64,000 nt of DNA. Source: Oscillospiraceae bacterium. Its GTDB lineage: Bacteria; Bacillota; Clostridia; Oscillospirales; SIG627. This document shows, piece by piece, positions 18,978 to 28,020 of the stretch. A model generated the notes under the pieces. That model made no database searches. It saw nothing but the letters and a program-made list of their open reading frames with translations, and was not told where the DNA came from. The stretch is from positions 59,191-123,190 of the forward strand of contig JAYFRN010000011.1 in assembly GCA_034925865.1 (NCBI GenBank), in the 5' to 3' direction. The position numbers were made by a program, and so were the translations under genes. Position 1 is the first letter of the stretch. Each line of letters starts with the position of its first letter.

Positions 18978-20300
18978 TTAATTATATTTGGGAAGCCAGT
19001 CTCCATGAGCTTTAATAAGATCGTCGCACAGCGAAACGATGTCGTCTATTGAAAGCTCCGAGGCTGTATGAGGCTCCATCATCGCGGCCTGGTATATCTT
19101 TTCCTTTTTACGGGTAACAGCCGCTTCAATAGTAAGAAGCTGGCATCCGATGTTTGACATATTCATAGCCGCGAGCTGTGTCGGAAGAGAACCGAAATGG
19201 CACGGATTTACGCCGTTTCGATTGATCATACATGTAACTTCAACGCATGCTTCCCTGGGAAGGTTGTCAATCAGACCTGTGTTGATTACATTGCCTCCGA
19301 TGAAAATAGGCTTGTTTGTAACCATTGCTTCCATAATATATGAAGCGTATTCGTGCGTGCGTGTATGTGTAAGCGTATGATCAATAAGCTGCTTGCGTTT
19401 ATTTTCCCATCCCTGTATCGCTTCTATACAACGACGGGGATACTCGTCGAGTGGGATGTTATATCTTTTGATAAGCTCCGGATATCTGGTTTTAATGAAG
19501 AAAGGATTGTATTCGGCATTGTGTTCGCTTGATTCGGTGCAGTAATAACCCAGACGGCGTATGTATTCAAATCTCACAAGATCACGGAAGGTGTTGTCCG
19601 GCTTTTCAAGCTCTTCAAAAGCGCGCTTGCGGATTTCCGGATACAGGTCTTTGCCTGTACCATCCTTTATTTCCATAAGCCATGCCATATGGTTGATTCC
19701 GGCAATAACATCGGAAACAGGCTCTGTATATTGAATTCCGAGCTCATTTAACAACGTGTGGCTGCATGACTGAACGCTGTGGCAAAGTCCGACTGTTTTA
19801 ATTCCCGTATATCTCTGCATAAAGCCCGAAAGTATCGCCATCGGATTCGTATAATTCATAAACCATGCGTTCGGGCATACCTGAGACATGTCATCGGCAA
19901 AGCTCTCAAGCACAGGGATTGTGCGTAAACCTCTGAATATTCCTCCGATTCCGAGCGTGTCGCCTATAGTCTGGCGCAGTCCGTGCTTCTTTGGCACCTC
20001 AAAATCAGTCACTGTACAGGGCTCGTATCTTCCGACCTGAATTGCGTTTACAACAAAATCGGCTCCGCGGAGCGCCTCTTTCCGATTTTCCACGCCGACA
20101 TACTTCTTTACATTTGCCCGTCCGTCGTTCATGTTAGCATTGATATTAATTATCATCTGATATGAATCGTCAAGTCTATGAGGGTCAATATCGTATAGAG
20201 CGATATCAAAATCTCTCAATGCCTCGGTAAGCAGCGAATCGCCCAATACATTTTTGGCAAATACGTTGCTTCCCGCGCCCATAAATGTAATTTTGCCCAT
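18978..20300 (-). CDS. Glycoside hydrolase family 4 (alpha-galactosidase/galacturonidase-like)
   Basis: An NAD- and metal-dependent glycosidase of 440 residues. The Rossmann N-terminus is KITFMGAGSNVFAKNVLGD; family motifs are NYTNPMAILSGFMQRYTG, the metal-site Cys in GLCHSVQ and His in GINHMAW. The YDIDPHRL and ADFVVNAIQVGRYEP stretches resemble the MelA/LplD branch of GH4 rather than the phospho-glucosidases. Exact sugar specificity cannot be decided. Only a weak AAAGG lies upstream. It stands alone, with no sugar transporter beside it. Confidence 0.88.
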   Translation of the reverse strand: MGKITFMGAGSNVFAKNVLGDSLLTEALRDFDIALYDIDPHRLDDSYQMIININANMNDGRANVKKYVGVENRKEALRGADFVVNAIQVGRYEPCTVTDFEVPKKHGLRQTIGDTLGIGGIFRGLRTIPVLESFADDMSQVCPNAWFMNYTNPMAILSGFMQRYTGIKTVGLCHSVQSCSHTLLNELGIQYTEPVSDVIAGINHMAWLMEIKDGTGKDLYPEIRKRAFEELEKPDNTFRDLVRFEYIRRLGYYCTESSEHNAEYNPFFIKTRYPELIKRYNIPLDEYPRRCIEAIQGWENKRKQLIDHTLTHTRTHEYASYIMEAMVTNKPIFIGGNVINTGLIDNLPREACVEVTCMINRNGVNPCHFGSLPTQLAAMNMSNIGCQLLTIEAAVTRKKEKIYQAAMMEPHTASELSIDDIVSLCDDLIKAHGDWLPKYN

Positions 20301-20512
20301 TATAATGTGACCATGCCTTTCTTTTATACGTTAAATATTAAAATAATCCAGTCATGTGACAAGTATATCAAAAAACTGATAGAAATGCAACGATACCTGA
20401 GTAAATATTTAGCCTTTTCGACCTTTTCTCTCGGTATCTTCTCACGAATTTTCTCATTAACTGTAATTATTTTGCCGTACCAGTAAAATATATATTCCGG
20501 AAACAAGCTGCT

Positions 20513-22093
20513 TTAATCCGGTTCATTGCCGTGTTTAAGTGTTTTTAGTTCCTTCCGATCCGCATGCTTTTTGAGCTTTTTCGGATTTTTCTTTTTACCA
20601 ATGTGAAATAGAACTCTGATCCATTCCGTTTCCTCGCTTGTTATGCATTTCATTAAAAACAGCAAGAAAATATAAATCAAAGCCGCCGAAGTTATTCCTA
20701 TGACTGTACTCAGAATATATCCGTCCGCCATACGCGATATAATGCGTCCCGCGGCAACCGCAGTACATATTCCGATCATAGGTTTTATTATTTTATCCTT
20801 AATGCTTATCTTTAAAAGACAGTTGCGGTAAAGCGTCCAATAACTCAGTGTGAAATTTACTATCTCGGCGATGTAAATAGTCTGAAGATATCCGTTAACA
20901 GCATATTTTGGAACCAACACTGCCACAAGAATAACGCAAATCACTGAATCAAGAATATTAATTCTCATAACAGCCATTTGTTTGTCAAGACCTTTCAGCA
21001 TACCGTCTATTGTCATATCGATATACATCACAGGTATAAGCGGAGCTATAAGCTTTATGTACGGCGCAGCATCCATGTTTTTATATACCGCCATTGAAAG
21101 AGTATCAGAGAAGCACAGCATAGCGCCTGAAATGAATATTGAAAACACTATCGACGCGGACAGCACCCGATTAACCATGTATTCTATGTGCTTTTTTTTC
21201 TTCTCCGCATTACTTTCCGCTATTTCAGGTACAAGAAGCCCGGAAAGCGAGCTTAATAATGACGCAGGATATAACAGCACAGGGAGCGCAAGCCCCTGAA
21301 CCGCGCCGTACGATGCAAGAGCTTCTGTTTCGGAAACGCCAGATCTTTTCAGACCGGACGGTATTAATAAATGCTCTACGGTTCTCAGCGCGCTCCTTAC
21401 CCATGCTCCTGAAGCATCCGGTGCCGCAATGCGCAAAAAGCTACGCATAAAACGACTTCTTCCACCGCCTTTCCTTAAAGGGGACAGTAATATGTATACA
21501 ATAAATGATACTGTAAAGCTGAAAATTTCAGAAACTAAAATAGCAAATGAAATTGCCGCGCATGATTCGCCTGAACCGGAGGCATAATTCAAAAACACAA
21601 CAGACAGTGCAATCTTTATAAGCTGTTCTACAAATGTGATGACCGCGAATATAGCCATTTTTCTGACAGCGGTAAAATATCCTCCAAAGCAAACGGTCAT
21701 TGAGATAAACGGGAGCGAAAAGGCAAGGATTCTTAAAGAAGGCGCTGTTGCGGCACTCTGAAGCCAAAGCTCTGCGGCCATGCCAGCGCAGAAATATAAC
21801 AACGCGCCGGCAATAAGCCCAGCTGTTAATCCGGAAAGAACAAGCTTTCTCATATTGCGCGCGGCAGCGTCAGGGTTATCTACGGTCAGACGCGTGCTTG
21901 CAAGCGACAATCCGGAAGCACCGAGAGTTTTTGCGAAAGCGTAAACGGTCATGATCAACGAAAATAAACCTATTCCCGCCGTACCAATCCTTCCTGTGAG
22001 AAAGACATTATATAATACCGCTACGGTCTTCATAGCCAGGCTCGTAGCGGTCAGAAGCAATGTATTGATAAGAAGCTTTTTCGCGTTTTTCAT
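20513..22093 (-). CDS. SpoVB-like polysaccharide/lipid flippase (MVF/MATE superfamily)
   Basis: An integral membrane protein of 526 residues with about 14 hydrophobic segments. The N-terminus (INTLLLTATSLAMKTVAVLY, FLTGRIGTAGIGLFSLIMTV) is typical of stage V sporulation protein B and related lipid-linked oligosaccharide flippases. The C-terminus is a long basic tail (GKKKNPKKLKKHADRKELK). In spore formers SpoVB acts in spore cortex peptidoglycan synthesis, but Bacillota carry several paralogues, so the sporulation role is inferred from family and genome context only. Confidence 0.8.
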   Translation of the reverse strand: MKNAKKLLINTLLLTATSLAMKTVAVLYNVFLTGRIGTAGIGLFSLIMTVYAFAKTLGASGLSLASTRLTVDNPDAAARNMRKLVLSGLTAGLIAGALLYFCAGMAAELWLQSAATAPSLRILAFSLPFISMTVCFGGYFTAVRKMAIFAVITFVEQLIKIALSVVFLNYASGSGESCAAISFAILVSEIFSFTVSFIVYILLSPLRKGGGRSRFMRSFLRIAAPDASGAWVRSALRTVEHLLIPSGLKRSGVSETEALASYGAVQGLALPVLLYPASLLSSLSGLLVPEIAESNAEKKKKHIEYMVNRVLSASIVFSIFISGAMLCFSDTLSMAVYKNMDAAPYIKLIAPLIPVMYIDMTIDGMLKGLDKQMAVMRINILDSVICVILVAVLVPKYAVNGYLQTIYIAEIVNFTLSYWTLYRNCLLKISIKDKIIKPMIGICTAVAAGRIISRMADGYILSTVIGITSAALIYIFLLFLMKCITSEETEWIRVLFHIGKKKNPKKLKKHADRKELKTLKHGNEPD

Positions 22094-22363
22094 GTGGCAT
22101 CTTTTCTTATATAAATTGATACTGAATTATATGAAGGAGATTCTTAAGTAATAACCTGCAGTTAAATTATAAAATTTTATGTGGCTCACATTGCCGGAGA
22201 AAAGCCTGCCAAATTTTTCTTCTCATAATAGTATTTTTAATGCCGCTTAAATAATTGGATTATCGCCATGTATCTCATAAATTGACAGGAATCTTATTTG
22301 ACCTTGTATACCGATCGGTACATGGCGGTTTCCAAGTTTACGCCTCTGCGTTCCGCTCAAATT

Positions 22364-22424
22364 CCTTCCCAGACTAAACTCCATTTCAAATTCCACTGTG
22401 GATTTTACTTTGGGAATTTACCCA
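22364..22424 (-). repeat. Two-copy repeat (family 2), copy 1
   Basis: Read on the minus strand, TGGGTAAATTCCCA is followed by AGTAAAATCCACAGTGGAAT and AATGGAGTTTAGTC. It matches 29443-29503 on the plus strand with about ten differences over some 60 bases. It is non-coding and lies 24 bp upstream of the ylxM promoter. Confidence 0.7.
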
Positions 22425-22447
22425 ATTTGAAAATCCTATATTGCCTC

Positions 22448-22476
22448 TTGACAAAACGGGTTTAATCCTTTATAAT
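22448..22476 (+). promoter_or_regulatory. Sigma-A promoter of ylxM-ffh
   Basis: TTGACA (22448-22453), 17-bp spacer, TATAAT (22471-22476): a consensus promoter about 60 bp upstream of ylxM. Confidence 0.9.
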
Positions 22477-22538
22477 AATGCAAGCATGTAAAGCTTTTAT
22501 CTTTACATTGATTTATTTATTCTCGCGGGTATACCTGT

Positions 22539-22871
22539 ATGTTTGAAAAAGATCTGTCGCTTTGCGTTCTTTTTGATAAGTACGCACAGCTACTATCCGA
22601 TAAAAAGCGTGAGGCCTTTGACCTTTATTACAACAATGATTTTTCACTTGCCGAAATATCGGAGCACACCGGTACTTCGCGTCAGGCCGTCCGCGATCTT
22701 CTTGCGCACGCTGCCGATGAATTGAGATCAGCAGAAGCCGCAATGCTGCTTTGTGAAAAACGACGGAAGCTATCTGAGCTTCTCGACAAGGCTCGAATCT
22801 CTATTTCATCCGGATGCTCCACGTCAGAAATATGCGCGTTGCTCGACGCGATCAGCGAACTTTACGAATAA
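22539..22871 (+). CDS. ylxM: YlxM/p13-like DNA-binding protein
   Basis: A 110-residue helix-turn-helix protein with sigma-70 region 4-like sequence (FSLAEISEHTGTSRQAVRDL) and a helical C-terminus, typical of YlxM, which is encoded before ffh across Bacillota and stimulates SRP assembly in some species. The ribosome binding site is weak. The gap to ffh is 41 bp. Confidence 0.88.
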   Translation: MFEKDLSLCVLFDKYAQLLSDKKREAFDLYYNNDFSLAEISEHTGTSRQAVRDLLAHAADELRSAEAAMLLCEKRRKLSELLDKARISISSGCSTSEICALLDAISELYE

Positions 22872-22912
22872 CCGCCCGGCGTTAATCCTCACGAAAGGAA
22901 TTATCCATTTTC

Positions 22913-24247
22913 ATGTTTCAGAATCTTGTTGACAAGATGAATGCCGCCTTTGGCAAATTCAAAAACAAAGGCAAACTGACTGAGGCCGATGTAAAGGCCG
23001 GGATGCGCGAAATTAAGCTGGCGCTTTTAGAAGCCGACGTAAATTTCAAAGTCGTCAAGGATTTTATATCCGCGGTAAGCGAACGCGCCGTCGGTTCCGA
23101 AGTCCTTGAAAGCCTCGTCCCGGCTCAGCAGATTGTAAAAATAGTCAATGAAGAGCTTGTGTCTATAATGGGCACAAAAAACGAAAAGCTTAATATATCA
23201 TCAAAACCTCCTACAACGGTCATGATGGTCGGTCTTCAGGGCTCAGGCAAAACGACACACAGCGGAAAGCTCGCGAAGCTTTATAAAAAACAAGGAAAGC
23301 GTCCTTTGCTTGTCGCCTGTGACGTATACCGCCCGGCGGCCGTCAAACAGCTGCAGGTCGTCGGAGAATCGATTGATGTTCCGGTGTTTGCCATTCCCGA
23401 TTCCAAAAAGCCGATCGAAATAGCAAAGGAAGCGCTTAAATACGCCGACAAAAATTCTTATGATTTCGTCATTATAGATACCGCGGGTCGTCTTCACATA
23501 GATGAAGCGCTCATGGGTGAATTAAAAGAACTTAAAACAGCCGTGAACCCAACCGAAATACTTCTTGTCGTCGACAGCATGACCGGACAGGATGCAGTAA
23601 ATGTTGCTGAAAGCTTTAACGGTCTTTTAGATATAACCGGAGTAATTCTCACCAAGCTCGATGGCGATACGCGCGGCGGCGCCGCTCTCTCGGTTCGGCA
23701 TGTAACAGGAAAGCCGATAAAATTCGTCGGAACCGGAGAAAAAATGGACGCCTTGGAGCCATTTTATCCCGACCGCATGGCGTCCCGCATACTCGGTATG
23801 GGCGATGTGTTGAGTCTCATCGAAAAAGCCCAAGAAGCATATGACGACAAAAAGGCCGCAGAGCTTGAAAAAAAGCTGCGCGAATCCTCTTTTACTCTTC
23901 AGGATTTTCTCGATCAATTCAAACAAATACGATCAATGGGTCCGATGGATCAGCTGCTCGGAATGCTTCCCGGTCTGAAACAATCTGACATATCAAACAC
24001 ACAGATTGATGATAAACAAATGAACCGGATGGAAGCGATAATCCTATCCATGACTCCGCGTGAACGCGCAAAGCCCGACATAATTAACGCATCGCGCAAA
24101 AAACGAATAGCAGCCGGAAGCGGAACCAGCGTCGAACAGATCAACCGCCTGCTTAAACAATTTGATCAAATGAATCAAATGATGAAAGCCTTCACAGCCG
24201 GAGGCAAGCGCAATAAATTCATGAAAAAAGGTAAATTCTCTTTTTAA
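22913..24247 (+). CDS. ffh: Signal recognition particle protein Ffh (SRP54)
   Basis: The GTPase of the signal recognition particle, 444 residues. N domain at about 1-95, G domain with GLQGSGKTTHSGKLAKLYKK, CDVYRPAAVKQL, DTAGRL and TKLDGDTRGGAA, then an M domain with methionine-rich helices at about 320-444 that bind signal peptides and 4.5S RNA. Flanked by ylxM and rpsP as in other Bacillota. The SRP RNA gene was not seen nearby. Confidence 0.97.
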   Translation: MFQNLVDKMNAAFGKFKNKGKLTEADVKAGMREIKLALLEADVNFKVVKDFISAVSERAVGSEVLESLVPAQQIVKIVNEELVSIMGTKNEKLNISSKPPTTVMMVGLQGSGKTTHSGKLAKLYKKQGKRPLLVACDVYRPAAVKQLQVVGESIDVPVFAIPDSKKPIEIAKEALKYADKNSYDFVIIDTAGRLHIDEALMGELKELKTAVNPTEILLVVDSMTGQDAVNVAESFNGLLDITGVILTKLDGDTRGGAALSVRHVTGKPIKFVGTGEKMDALEPFYPDRMASRILGMGDVLSLIEKAQEAYDDKKAAELEKKLRESSFTLQDFLDQFKQIRSMGPMDQLLGMLPGLKQSDISNTQIDDKQMNRMEAIILSMTPRERAKPDIINASRKKRIAAGSGTSVEQINRLLKQFDQMNQMMKAFTAGGKRNKFMKKGKFSF

Positions 24248-24427
24248 AAAGTCACCCATGCGCCAACAGCCTCACAGAGTGAAAAGTCAGAGCTTTTTAA
24301 TCCCGCAGTTTTATCAATTACGAGCTTTAATCAAAACGTAATTGTCCCCGATTCTCTGCCTGCCGCTTTTTGACAGCTGTATAAAACGCTTATAATAATT
24401 ATATTTAAATTTTGGAGGAACCCCACA

Positions 24428-24673
24428 ATGGCAGTTAAAATTAGACTCAGAAGAATGGGCGCAAAGAAAGCCCCCTTTTACCGCGTAGTCGTCGCGGATT
24501 CCAGATATCCTCGCGACGGCAGATTCATAGAGGAGATCGGTTATTATAATCCGCTCACCAACCCGCCCGAGATCAAGATCAACGCCGATTCCGCGAAAGC
24601 ATGGATCGGAAAAGGCGCTCAACCGACCGAAACGGTGAAAAGCCTGCTCAAAAAGAGCGGCGTAATCGAATGA
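24428..24673 (+). CDS. rpsP: Ribosomal protein bS16
   Basis: An 81-residue small-subunit protein with [20 protein letters not shown] and [19 protein letters not shown], diagnostic of bS16. A perfect GGAGG lies 9 bp before the ATG. The 180-bp gap after ffh may hold its own promoter or a leader; none was identified with certainty. Confidence 0.97.
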   Translation: MAVKIRLRRMGAKKAPFYRVVVADSRYPRDGRFIEEIGYYNPLTNPPEIKINADSAKAWIGKGAQPTETVKSLLKKSGVIE

Positions 24674-24702
24674 CGGCAATGACCGAAAGGCAAGGTAAAT
24701 AA

Positions 24703-24936
24703 GTGAAACAGGTATTGATCGATATAGCTAAGGCGCTCGTCGACAAGCCCGATGAAGTCAAGGTTGCGGAACGCCAGGACGGTGAATATCTTCATCTCGA
24801 GCTTTCCGTCGCTCCCGAGGATATGGGCAAGGTAATCGGCAAACAGGGCAAAATCGCAAAAGCGATCAGAACTCTTTTAAAAGCCGCCGCCACAAAAGAC
24901 GACACCAAGGTCATGGTCGACATAATGGAGAAATAA
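24703..24936 (+). CDS. khpA: KH-domain RNA-binding protein KhpA
   Basis: A single-KH protein of 77 residues with the GxxG loop in GKVIGKQGKIAKAIR. KhpA pairs with KhpB/Jag and affects division and RNA stability in Bacillota. It starts with GTG (24703), with AAGG about 9 bp upstream. The common downstream genes rimM-trmD-rplS are absent; a terminator follows instead. Confidence 0.93.
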   Translation: MKQVLIDIAKALVDKPDEVKVAERQDGEYLHLELSVAPEDMGKVIGKQGKIAKAIRTLLKAAATKDDTKVMVDIMEK

Positions 24937-24941
24937 GCATT

Positions 24942-24978
24942 GCGCCGCTTCGTTAAATGAAGCGGCGCGTGTTTTTTT
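24942..24978 (+). terminator. Intrinsic terminator after khpA
   Basis: A 10-bp G+C-rich stem GCGCCGCTTC (24942-24951) with its complement (24959-24968), followed by GTG and seven T. A second small hairpin (GGACTTTT, 24983-24990, pairing with 24995-25002) lies directly after it. Confidence 0.92.
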
Positions 24979-25336
24979 ATAGGGACTTTTCGTAAAAAGT
25001 CCGCAATTCTTGTTTTTATACCTTCACGGATTTTAGTGGAATTTTGTAACTCAATCATGTGCAAGTTGATCCGGATTTTCTTTTCAAATTATTGAATTAT
25101 ACCGTAGGATATTGCAAAATAAGCAATCTCCGTATTTCTATAATTTCAATACTTGCCGTGAAGAGCCTTTTTATTATCTTTATGAAAACCCGGAATTAAT
25201 GAGAAAAATAAAATCATGTGCTACACTGAATATAAAAATCAAAAAAACTTATAAATAATTGAACCTTTTTTAGTTTTCAATGTTAATACAAGTGTGTACA
25301 CAAAATACAAATAATCGAGGTGAGAGTTTCAGGTAT
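24979..25336. other. Intergenic region without recognised genes
   Basis: A gap of roughly 360 bp between the convergent khpA and pth genes. Apart from the small hairpin at 24983-25002, only A/T-rich sequence without ORF or repeat was seen. Confidence 0.6.
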
Positions 25337-25954
25337 TTAATTATATTTTGCCATTGCCGCGTCAATTCCCGATTCCAACATCACGGTCAGTGCGTCACAG
25401 GCGTTCGAGATCGCCTCCGAAACTTTTTTGCCGTCATCCTCTGAAAACGGAGCAAGCACCCAGTCAGCAAGATCCCATCCCTCGGGCTTTTCTCCGACGC
25501 CGATACGTATACGGGGAAAGTTGTCACTGCCGAGCTGGAAAATAATGTCCTTCATCCCGTTGTGTCCGCCGGCGGAGCCTTTTGATCTTATTCTGATACA
25601 GCCAGGCAAAAGGTTTATATCGTCATAAATGATAATCAGCTTTTCGGGGGGGATTTTATAAAAATCACATATATCACGTACTGCTTGTCCTGAATTATTC
25701 ATAAAAGTCTGAGGCTTGACAAAAAGCACTCTCCTACCACAAAACACCGTGTCTGTATAAAGCGCGTTCCATTTGGAATGATTAATTGTAAAGCCCTGCT
25801 TTGACGAAAGCAAATCAAGCGTATTGAAACCCACATTATGTTTTGAACGCGAATACTTGTCTCCCGGATTTCCCAGTCCGGCTACTATATACTCAATCGG
25901 TTTCACCGCCGCTGCGGGAGTTTCTATGCGTTTAAAAATATCAAAGATATTCAT
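25337..25954 (-). CDS. pth: Peptidyl-tRNA hydrolase
   Basis: Pth recycles peptidyl-tRNAs dropped by ribosomes. About 205 residues. Catalytic His in SKHNVGFNTLD, Asn in TFMNNSGQAV, Asp in YDDINLLPG, and SAGGHNGMKDI are all present. The N-terminus carries about 20 extra residues (MNIFDIFKRIETPAAAVKPI) before the usual IVAGLGNPG. The ATG at 25954 (AAAGGG 10 bp upstream) is preferred to a TTG at 25960. It is the last gene of the minus-strand run from the cysteine desulfurase. Confidence 0.95.
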   Translation of the reverse strand: MNIFDIFKRIETPAAAVKPIEYIVAGLGNPGDKYSRSKHNVGFNTLDLLSSKQGFTINHSKWNALYTDTVFCGRRVLFVKPQTFMNNSGQAVRDICDFYKIPPEKLIIIYDDINLLPGCIRIRSKGSAGGHNGMKDIIFQLGSDNFPRIRIGVGEKPEGWDLADWVLAPFSEDDGKKVSEAISNACDALTVMLESGIDAAMAKYN

Positions 25955-26022
25955 ACCCAAAATACCCTTTCAGGGTTTATTCTTTATAAAATTTAACTTG
26001 CTATATAATATAAAACGGCAAT

Positions 26023-26787
26023 TCAATCAGGCTTTTTCATAGGAATGTCTGGGAAAATCATATAGAGGCAGAAGGCGGCAGTTATAAACGATATGCCGAA
26101 CACTGAATATATCACCATATTTCTTGCCGATTCGACATACGTTTGAAGAAAGCTTGTCATATTAAATGAGCAATGAAGCAGCAATGGCGCATATATGCTT
26201 TCGAATCTGTCACGCAGCAATCCTAAAACTATACCAAGCACTGTCGCATACAATATCCAGAGCGGATTGCCGTGCAGCAAGCCGAAAACAAAAGCCTGAA
26301 TCAGGAGCGCGAACGGCGGCTTTACGCATTTTTTAAGATTGCCATAGATATAACCCCTGAACAGGACTTCTTCGGCAATCGGTCCGCATATGCCAAATCC
26401 AATAAGTGAAAAAGCCGAAAAGCTGACATCAAGAACAGATGATGACTGTGCATAGCTGTCGAAAAGCGGTTTTAAAAACGGAATATAGTATAAAAGATTC
26501 ATTAAAGCGCTGATGACAAACTGAAGAGAAATGCCCAAAGGAATAACAAGCAAGAGCAAGGATGGCTTTTGCGGCTTTTTAAGCAGGATTTCATCGGAAA
26601 ATTTATCTTTTGTTATAAACGATAAACCCCAGAAAACCAATATGGCAGCGATCGAGCTAAGAATAGTTACTCCGACGGATATTTCACCGACGATCGAATA
26701 AACAAACGCAAAGCTGAAAAACGACTGTATTGCAATATAAATTATCAGATAGCAAAATGCTTTAAGCAGATATTTATACTTTCTCAT
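26023..26787 (-). CDS. CPBP-family intramembrane metalloprotease (CAAX/Abi)
   Basis: A polytopic membrane protein of 254 residues with the family motifs EEVLFRGYIYGNL (EExxxR) and FGLLHGN (putative metal-binding His), and a third His in LLLHCSFN. Such proteins are type II CAAX prenyl endopeptidase relatives; bacterial roles include bacteriocin immunity and signalling. It lies between thiI and pth without close functional links. Confidence 0.85.
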   Translation of the reverse strand: MRKYKYLLKAFCYLIIYIAIQSFFSFAFVYSIVGEISVGVTILSSIAAILVFWGLSFITKDKFSDEILLKKPQKPSLLLLVIPLGISLQFVISALMNLLYYIPFLKPLFDSYAQSSSVLDVSFSAFSLIGFGICGPIAEEVLFRGYIYGNLKKCVKPPFALLIQAFVFGLLHGNPLWILYATVLGIVLGLLRDRFESIYAPLLLHCSFNMTSFLQTYVESARNMVIYSVFGISFITAAFCLYMIFPDIPMKKPD

Positions 26788-26823
26788 CCGGCTTTTATCG
26801 TATTCCTTTCCGATGCAGCTGCA

Positions 26824-28020
26824 TCAATATGTGATAAGCCTTGTTTCTATACCCTTATATGCCTCCTCACAGAGAGCGGATATATCGAGTTTTTCTTCCT
26901 GTGCGATTAAGCACTCCAGGGAAGGATTCGTCTTGGGATGGCGCGGAGTGAATACCGTACAGCAATCCTCATAAGGCAATATCGAGGTATCAAACGTGCC
27001 AATGTGACGGGCAATTGTTATTATATCATCCTTGTCCATACCTATACACGGGCGAAGCACCGGTATGCCCTCGGAAGCGGGAATTGCATCGGTAACGGCA
27101 AGCGCCTTCATTGTCTGACTTGCGACCTGACCAAGGCTTTCGCCTGTTATAAGCGCGCCACATTCGCGTTCTTTTGAGAGACGGGAGGCAAGCCGCATCA
27201 TAAAGCGACGTAAAATAAGAGTGAAATATTCTTCGTCGCAATGTTCCTTTATGGCAAGCTGTATCGGAGTAAGATTTATTGTAAACACACGCATCCGGTC
27301 GGTATAACGGCATAAAAGCTTTGAAAGCTCAAAAACCTTTTCTTTGGCACGCTCCGAAGTGTAGGGATAGCTCTCAAAATGCAACGCTTCTATCTCAGCT
27401 CCGCGGCGAGCGGCCATATATCCGGCAACAGGACTGTCTATACCTCCGGATAAAAGTAAAATTGCCTTTCCGCTGCTGCCGCGAGGCATTCCTCCGGCGC
27501 CCTTTTCACGCCCGGCATGCACAAAAGCGTGTTTGTCGCGAATCTCGATCATTACGGTTATTTCCGGATCGATTACATCAACCGCAGGACGGAATCCGGG
27601 AGTTTCGAGAAGAGCATCTCCGCTGATTCGCATTATCTCGGGAGAAGTCAGCGGAAATTTTTTGTCGCTGCGCTTCGCATCGCATTTAAATGTGCGATAT
27701 CCGGATATTTCCGGAGCAATTTTTTCATGTAATACTGTTTTGATCTCTTCGATATCCTTTTCACAGCGCCAAGCGACGCATAAGCCGCCCAACCCGAACA
27801 CAGTCCGCATTTCCTCCATGGCAGCATCCGTCATGGTATCGTCACGCGGCATAATATAAACCGTGGATTGCATCGAATATAGCTCGTATCCGTCCGGACC
27901 GAGAGCTCTACGCAGCCGCGAGGAGACGGAGGCGCGCAGCCTGTCTTCAAAATATCCTTTGTTCTGTCCCTTCAATACGATCTCACCGTATTTCAGCAGT
28001 ATGCAGCGTTTAAAATTCAT
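26824..28020 (-). CDS. thiI: tRNA 4-thiouridine synthase ThiI
   Basis: ThiI makes s4U8 in tRNA and may supply sulfur for thiamine. About 398 residues. N-terminal ferredoxin-like/THUMP region (ILLKYGEIVLKGQNKGYFE), PP-loop AILLLSGGIDSPVAGYM and C-terminal YEDCCTVFTPRHP. There is no rhodanese domain, as usual in Gram-positives. The ATG at 28020 overlaps the desulfurase stop (ATGA); an upstream in-frame ATG at 28035 lies inside that gene. Pairing with a dedicated cysteine desulfurase is the classic sulfur-relay arrangement. Confidence 0.94.
   Translation of the reverse strand: MNFKRCILLKYGEIVLKGQNKGYFEDRLRASVSSRLRRALGPDGYELYSMQSTVYIMPRDDTMTDAAMEEMRTVFGLGGLCVAWRCEKDIEEIKTVLHEKIAPEISGYRTFKCDAKRSDKKFPLTSPEIMRISGDALLETPGFRPAVDVIDPEITVMIEIRDKHAFVHAGREKGAGGMPRGSSGKAILLLSGGIDSPVAGYMAARRGAEIEALHFESYPYTSERAKEKVFELSKLLCRYTDRMRVFTINLTPIQLAIKEHCDEEYFTLILRRFMMRLASRLSKERECGALITGESLGQVASQTMKALAVTDAIPASEGIPVLRPCIGMDKDDIITIARHIGTFDTSILPYEDCCTVFTPRHPKTNPSLECLIAQEEKLDISALCEEAYKGIETRLITY

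Larger units (their letters stand above)
22094..22538. other. Intergenic region with repeat-2 copy, palindrome and ylxM promoter
   Basis: This 445-bp gap between flippase and ylxM holds three items: a perfect 12-bp palindrome TACCGATCGGTA at 22309-22320; one copy of a two-copy repeat at 22364-22424; and a near-consensus promoter at 22448-22476. A weak, decayed relative of the palindromic element may lie near 22170-22250. No ORF is seen. Confidence 0.6.

Noticed and set aside
22170-22250. Possible decayed palindromic element before ylxM
   Set aside because: GAGAAAAGCC and GCCGCTTAAATAA are present, but the loop is absent and arms do not pair convincingly.
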